DNA of 64,000 bases from Phytoseiulus persimilis (Eukaryota; Arthropoda; Arachnida; Mesostigmata; Phytoseiidae). The stretch is taken from the NCBI GenBank assembly GCA_037576195.1, contig CM075103.1:12338001-12402000 (forward strand). Direction: 5' to 3'. The translations under genes and the position numbers were made by a program. The stretch's first letter is position 1. Each line of letters starts with the position of its first letter. Positions 58,201 through 64,000 of this stretch are shown here, in pieces. The notes below the pieces were generated by a model. It did no database searches, was not told the DNA's origin, and was given only the letters and a program-made list of their open reading frames with translations.

Positions 58201-60220
58201 GGGAGTGTCAGTAGTAATGTTCGACACTGACGCTCGCAATCTGACTCCCGCTGGGTCGAGGGATCAGGAAAATCTGGAAATCGGTCGGAGGACTAGAAGG
58301 AGTCGGCTTGCAGTGAAAATTTGTTTCCGAGGGTGGTACGAACTCCGTAGGTAGGGAAGAGATTCTTCGCGCTATAATTTTTTGCCGGATACGGGAATTA
58401 CTCTTTGCTGATCTCTTAAGCTTTTTTCCGGGAATTTCCGATTTCAAGGTCTCAAAGATCATGCGATCTGGTCACGGACAGTATAGGAAAAGAGCCCAGA
58501 GGGAAGCTTTCCAGCAATTTTTCGGTCGACGCTGCGCGACGAGCGGTTCTCGGGACGTAATGATTTCCAGTTTGCTCTCGAATGTAGGGTTTCGAACAAA
58601 TCATCGTGGATGAATGTGGACCCAGGTCACGCGGGAAGCCCGAATCAGCAGGCATACGTTGTACCATATCGAGAACACGCTCCTGCTGACTCGGGAGAGA
58701 TTCGACGAGGTGAGTCACTGAACCGGCTGGACACATTCGGAACGACCTCGTCTATCCGTGGGAAATGGACCAAGTGTCGACTCGGCGCCGCTTGCAAGGA
58801 GGCCTGTTCATGTACTTCATAATGTCACAGCTTCCTAACTAGTTGAGTTGTCCTGTAAAATGTGCATCAGCGCGCTGATATGAAGAGTTCATATGTCGTT
58901 CAGTCCGACCCATAGGAGCGGGAAGGAATCATTCGAGAGGCTAAGATCTAACGAATAACTGAGCTTTCGCTCAAGCGGGGCTGTTTCGTTCATTGTTATT
59001 CGTTCGTGGAATCGTATAACGCCGCAACATTTGTAAATCGTGGAAGCAGCCCCAGTTCTGTGGCGGTCTCGAAACTTGCTGATCTCTGTTGGAAATGGAA
59101 GACTTCACTCGGGATTCTATCAACGTGACCCGCATGTATTACTTCACTATCGTAGGCTTTTTGAATTTTTATTGACAGGGAAAGTGAATCATTGTTAAGC
59201 GTGCTCGGTGTGGAGGAGCAAAGATGGGGAGTTAAGAGACGAGTTGGCAAAAGTTTCGTACGGGACGATTGCTTCCGCTCTTCAAAAAACGCTGCGTCGA
59301 ACCCTATTAGTTGTCCTCATTTCGGTCGGAATAACGGTTCCACGTTGCGGTCGACGTGCTGCTCGGAAACATTGTATTGACTACGAAGCGGTTTAGAAGA
59401 GATTTCTATTGATCTGCGGAGCTTTGAACCGGAAGTATCGAGAGAAATTCTGGATGCACTACCAGGTGACTCTCACATCATCCGTGGAATATAAAACCAT
59501 ATTATTTGACATTCAACTGGTGAGGCATTTCACAACTCCGAATTAGCATACACACGCTCTGGATTTCCCCTGATGGCGAATGCTTGGCCAGTCGGGAAAT
59601 GACGCTTGAGTCCCGTTTGATGCAAACGCCTCGTTTCTCCCGCAATGCTAGGGAGGAGAAATAACAGGTGCCACTCCTGTCTATGACTGAAGTTATCGGC
59701 TCTTAGGCTCGCGCGTTATGAATTGATTTTTTCGCTTGGAATCTGTTCAATAATCGTGCACGAGCTGCCGTTCTTTAAGTCAACTTCTGAAAATGTTCGT
59801 CGATTTTGGGGAAGTTCACGGAGGTCTATGAGCAATGTGTATCGCTTAACATTTGACTGAAGCACGGGTGTCGAACGGTACAATCATCGATGTAGCTGTA
59901 TTGAACTTCCTTGCTCAAAACAAACGACGTATTAGGAGCTTAGGTATAATGATATATCAGAAAGTTCTGGGGTGACCCTGCTCGCGGAGTCGTCCCCAGC
60001 CTGGCTCGGACGACAGTGATTGCGGCGATGTCTGTGTGACCAAGTTTGTGATCGATGCGCGAGAAACGGACCTTGCGGCCGTCTGCATCAGCCCCGGTAC
60101 AGAATACGTGGGGATCACGGAATTCCTACGAACGCACTCGGAGCTTATGAAGTGTACCCCTCGTAGTGGTGTTTCTGTCCCTACAATCGTTTGTGGAGAT
60201 CTCAACTATGAAGTTGGGGT
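55266..60220. other. Unassigned 5-kb stretch
   Basis: No gene is recognised. The best frames are 55,577-56,032 (+, 151 codons), overlapped by 55,609-55,989 on the minus strand (126), and the pair 56,761-57,159 and 57,210-57,608 on the minus strand (132 each). None has a familiar motif. A nested hairpin is at 58,198-58,252. From about 58,850 to 59,950 the sequence becomes AT-richer than the rest of the window and has few frames. Confidence 0.25.
58198..58252. repeat. Nested inverted repeats
   Basis: AGCGGGAGTGTCAG pairs with CTGACTCCCGCT with a two-base bulge, and inside it GTCAGT pairs with ACTGAC. The two pairings share bases, so the segment can adopt alternative hairpins. No adjacent gene suggests a role. 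Confidence 0.45.
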
Positions 60221-60477
60221 CAGTGGCGTACCCAGGGGTGAAGGGGGGCATGCTCCCCGCTAAAACTCCTCGATAACAGTGCGAAGGGTGGATTAAATTC
60301 GACTTCGATGGACGAAATTGTTTCGCAAAGATTCAGTGTTATCAGGAAAATCTTCACAGCTCCGAACACCATGTTGATCGCGTCATGAGAAGCTCGCAAC
60401 ATTCATCATCGTCGTCATCATCATCGCATCCCGCCCCTCTGCCCCACCCGCAAAGAGGAAAGTTGCGTACGCCCCTG
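60221..60477. mobile_element. Small hAT-like MITE
   Basis: The left tip CAGTGGCGTACCCAGG at 60,221 is matched by the right tip, read in reverse from 60,477, CAGGGGCGTACGCAAC, identical at 12 of 15 positions, with G-rich subterminal sequence on both sides. CAGTGGCGTA...AGGGGG tips are common in animal hAT elements. The eight bases outside are GTTGGGGT on the left and GTTGCCGG on the right, matching at five of eight, so the target duplication is worn or the boundary is slightly off. No coding capacity; it contains a CAT/ATC microsatellite. Confidence 0.55.
60397..60426 (+). repeat. CAT/CGT trinucleotide microsatellite
   Basis: About ten imperfect CAT, CGT or CAC-type triplets in a row lie inside the small hAT-like element. 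Confidence 0.8.
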
Positions 60478-62084
60478 GTTGCCGGGCCAGCGAACCTAAA
60501 TATTCTGATCTGTTTCATGCAAATAGTATTTTGCCTAAGTTTGGCAGACGATCCTGTTAAGGCTACTACATAAAACTGCACATGTGTTGACCTCGTTTCC
60601 GCTGATCGTTAATTAAGCATTGCAAGCATCACATCAGCTACGCCAGTTATGATATGAAGGGCTGTACCGGAGAGGCCGGGAGAAGTCGTTGCAGACGATT
60701 GAGTTCGAGGAACCGGGGCTCCTCTGGCGGTGGAGCTCGACGTGTCATCGTAAAACGATTTAGCTTGTTTCTCAGACGCGAAACGACGATCAATTTGCTG
60801 TAAATGGGCGAGCTGACTTCCGCTGCAGTGGCATCCGTGAATAACACCTCTGAACTCCGCGCGAAATAACGTGAGCCTACGTTGAGAAAAAAAAAACCGC
60901 AGAAATCCTGTTCGCCCAGCCGGCCCGGCGGAATCGAGTTGAAAAATAACGATTCCAAGCGGAGCGCGATTGGCCTTTTATTCCGGATCTCTGACAAACC
61001 GGATTCCGAGCGAAAATCAATTCGTCACGCTGAAGCATGGGCTGGAATCCCAGTCCGAATGGAGTCTGATGAGCTGGAGTTCTGTTTTTTCTGTTCACAA
61101 AGTCGTTCGCCTCGGTTTCAACGAAGGTTGTCCGGCCGCACCCTGGCGACAAGCGTCGATTTCCGCCTTAATTCCGCGATGCGGGCTCCGGAAATAGAGT
61201 TTTTATCATGTTCGGATTTTCTATCTGAAATCGCAGAGCGATACAGAACTCGCGCGAGCAGAGCTCCAACATCGTTTTTTTCCAGATCCGTCAAGCATTC
61301 GGGACCAGAGAATACAATTTACCCCACCCTGAGGTTCAGTCCACGTCACTTCCAAGACTTTTCTAGAAAAGCGCATACCATTTTTCCCGACAGCTGTCCC
61401 TAGCGCGATTCCACTCCAGGTTATGAACAGCTCGGATGCACAAAATGCGTAAATATTCAACATCTTCAACCACTCCGTAGAATCGCGCGGAATCGGTTTC
61501 GGGGCATGAAGGTGCTTGAATCTAGAATAGGAGTGGTTATGAATTTGAATACATTGGCTGCTGGGATGAACATACTTTTTTTCACCTCTCCGGCCGCCCT
61601 TTCTAACCGCCCTGAAATATCGAGAAATACCAGAAGATAGATTGCTCTTCGGCGACAGCACGAGCAGTCTCAGACCTGGCCGTCCAGGACAACCCGGGAT
61701 CAGATGGAGGCAATTGAATAATACTTAGAACGAACGACAACACCACAGGACCGCCGGGCGGACTGCCTCAGGCGCAACACTGCCGTGCAGCGAAGGGGAC
61801 GCCACTTTCGGCTCGCGAGTGTTCTCAGGAATTTTGATGGAATGGTAGCTAAAGCCTCGTAGCGCCGCTGCATGGGTCCAATCACCTTACAATGACGCTT
61901 GCTACGAGAGCGCATCCGGCATTCTGTGCAATGTAACTGAGCAAAAGTGCTCTCCGTCCTCCGTCATTTATTTGGAACTAGCCGGCCTTCGGCCGACTAC
62001 GCTGGCTGACCCGTCCCTTGCTTCGGGAGTCTACTGCTGACGGACACACATTGCCTTACATGTACTTGTATCATGTACTCGTAT
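60478..62084. other. Unassigned stretch left of the minisatellite
   Basis: There is no recognised gene; frames 60,882-61,403 (+, 173 codons) and 61,221-61,661 (-, 146) partly overlap on opposite strands. Just before the array lies a short GC hairpin, GCCGGCCTTCGGCCG (about 61,980-61,995). Confidence 0.3.
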
Positions 62085-64000
62085 CAAATTGGGCTCAGAA
62101 TCACCCCTCCAGAGTTAGAAAGAAACGCCAGATCGGTCTCGGAATCACTCCTCCAGAGTTGGAAAGTAACGGCCAGATTGGTCTCGGAATCACTCTTCCA
62201 GAGTTGGAAAGAAATGGCCAGATTGGTCTCGGAATCACTCCTCCAGAGTTGGAAAGCAATGGCCAGATTGGTCTCGGAATCACCCCTCCAGAGTTGAAAA
62301 GTAATGCTCAGATTGGTCTCGGAATCACCCCTCCAGAGTTGGAAAGTAATGCTCAGATTGACTCTGGAATCACCCCTCCAGAGTTGGAAAGTAATGGCCA
62401 GATTGGTCCCAGAATCACCCCTCCAGAGTTGGAAAGTAACGGTCAGATTGGTCTCGGGATCACCCCTCCAGGCCTAGAAAGTGATGGCCAGATTGGTCTC
62501 GGAATCTCTCCTCCAGAGTTGGGAAGAAATGGCCAGATTGGTCTCGGAATCACTCCTCCAGAGTTGGAAAGTAACGGCCAGATTGGTCTCGGAATCACTC
62601 TTCCAGAGTTGGAAAGAAATGGCCAGATTGGTCTCGGAATCACTCCTCCAGAGTTGGAAAGTAATGGCCAGATTGGTCTCGGAATCACCCCTCCAGAGTT
62701 GAAAAGTAATGCTCAGATTGGTCTCGGAATCACCCCTCCAGAGTTGGAAAGTAACGGCCAGATTGGTCTCGGAATCACTCTTCCAGAGTTGGAAAGAAAT
62801 GGCCAGATTGGTCTCGGAATCACTCCTCCAGAGTTGGAAAGTAATGGCCAGATTGGTCTCGGAATCACCCCTCCAGAGTTGAGAAGTAATGCTCAGATTG
62901 GTCTCGGAATCACCCCTCCAGAGTTGGAAAGTAATGCTCAGATTGACTCTGGAATCACCCCTCCAGAGTTGGAAAGTAATGCTCAGATTGACTCCGGAAT
63001 CACCCCTCCAGAGTTGGAAAGTAATGGCCAGATTGGTCTCGGGATCACCCCTCCAGGCCTAGAAAGTAATGGCCAGATTGGTCTCGGAATCACTCCTCCA
63101 GAGTTAGAAAGAAACGCCAGATCGGTCTCGGAATCACCCCTCCAGAGTTGAAAAGTAATGCTCAGATTGGTCTCGGAATCACCCCTCCAGAGTTGGAAAG
63201 TAATGCTCAGATTGACTCTGGAATCACCCCTCCAGAGTTGGAAAGTAATGCTCAGATTGACTCTGGAATCACCCCTCCAGAGTTGGAAAGTAATGCTCAG
63301 ATTGACTCCGGAATCACCCCTCCAGAGTTGGAAAGTAATGGCCAGATTGGTCTCGGGATCACCCCTCCAGGCCTAGAAAGTAATGGCCAGATTGGTCTCG
63401 GAATCACTCCTCCAGAGTTGGAAAGTAATGGCCAGATTGGTCTCGGAATCACCCCTCCAGAGTTGAAAAGTAATGCTCAGATTGGTCTCGGAATCACCCC
63501 TCCAGAGTTGGAAAGTAATGCTCAGATTGACTCTGGAATCACCCCTCCAGAGTTGGAAAGTAATGCTCAGATTGACTCCGGAATCACCCCTCCAGAGTTG
63601 GAAAGTAATGGCCAGATTGGTCTCGGGATCACCCCTCCAGGCCTAGAAAGTAATGGCCAGATCGGTCTCGGAATCACTCCTCCAGAGTTGGAAAGTAACG
63701 GCCAGATTGGTCTCGGAATCACCCCTCCAGAGTTGGAAAGTGATGCTCAGATTGACTCTGGAATCACCCCTCCAGAGTTGGAAAGTAATGCTCAGATTGA
63801 CTCCGGAATCACCCCTCCAGAGTTGGAAAGTAATGGCCAGATTGGTCTCGGGATCACCCCTCCAGGCCTAGAAAGTAATGGCCAGATTGGTCTCGGAATC
63901 ACTCCTCCAGAGTTGGAAAGTAACGGTCAGATTGGTCTCGGGATCACCCCTCCAGGCCTAGAAAGTAATGGCCAGATTGGTCTCGGAATCACTCCTTCGG
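62085..64000 (+). repeat. 45-bp minisatellite array, family M1, running off the right edge
   Basis: About 42 head-to-tail copies of a 45-bp unit are visible, each containing CAGATTGGTCTCGGAATCAC, CCAGAGTTGGAAAGTAATGG or close variants. Because 45 is a multiple of three, a frame stays open for hundreds of codons (62,018-63,151, repeating QIGLGITPPELESNG) and other frames and the reverse strand are open too. Many monomer differences would change the amino acid (GL to DS, G to A, PE to PG), and two 44-bp monomers (near 62,114 and 63,103) shift the frame, so I do not call it a protein gene. Variant monomers recur in blocks: the GGGATCACCCCTCCAGGCCT form is at 62,456, 63,041, 63,355, 63,625, 63,850 and 63,940, showing higher-order duplication. 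Confidence 0.95.

Noticed and set aside
61980-61995. GCCGGCCTTCGGCCG hairpin as a terminator or element tip
   Set aside because: A short GC palindrome alone, with no T run and no partner, is not enough in eukaryotic DNA.
62085-64000. CRISPR-like regular repeats
   Set aside because: The units are directly adjacent monomers of 45 bp with no unique spacers, in a eukaryotic context. It is a minisatellite.

Overview
The window looks like repeat-dense, gene-poor nuclear DNA from an invertebrate, most likely an arthropod. There is no bacterial operon layout: no runs of adjacent long reading frames and no Shine-Dalgarno spacing. What can be recognised are animal-type mobile elements: a DD34D mariner, hAT-type ends, palindromic TA-flanked foldback elements, a non-LTR retrotransposon and a decayed Ty3/Gypsy element. 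CpG is plentiful, so germline methylation has probably not depleted it. A species call is not possible by eye; a mite or tick is only a guess.

Layout. 250-2186: a non-autonomous hAT-like element with an exact target duplication. 2.2-5.5 kb: unassigned DNA with a possible SINE and copy A of a dispersed repeat (4.03-4.75 kb; copy B is at 54.4-55.3 kb). 5522-6293: a palindromic TA-flanked MITE whose relatives lie at 40.2-41.1 kb and 43.2-44.0 kb in the opposite orientation. 7147-7550: a foldback element with 47-bp identical tips. 9.07-9.19 kb and 12.36-12.49 kb: a diverged repeat pair. 11.97-12.30 kb: a worn tandem array of about 45 bp. 12.5-13.1 kb: one arm plus spacer of a foldback family whose fuller copy is at 51.9-53.0 kb. 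13.3-33.4 kb: about 20 kb with no recognisable gene, only short unassigned reading frames and isolated splice-like signals. 33.5-34.26 kb: another foldback element. 39.5-53.0 kb: the densest part, holding two hAT ends, two MITE copies, a dead mariner, a Gypsy fossil, a 5'-truncated LINE on the minus strand and a 1.08-kb foldback element. 60,221-60,477: a small hAT-like MITE. 62,085 to the right edge: a young 45-bp minisatellite.

Main new observations. The young 45-bp array at the right edge and the worn array at 12 kb appear to be the same monomer family, 50 kb apart and of very different age. At least four unrelated families of long-armed palindromic elements sit in one 64-kb window; two of them have ends consistent with TA target duplications.

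No intact host protein gene could be supported. Most reading frames of 100-200 codons fit chance: a rough estimate from a stop frequency of 3/64 gives a handful of frames of at least 150 codons in six frames of 64 kb. A few longer or more protein-like ones are noted with low confidence.
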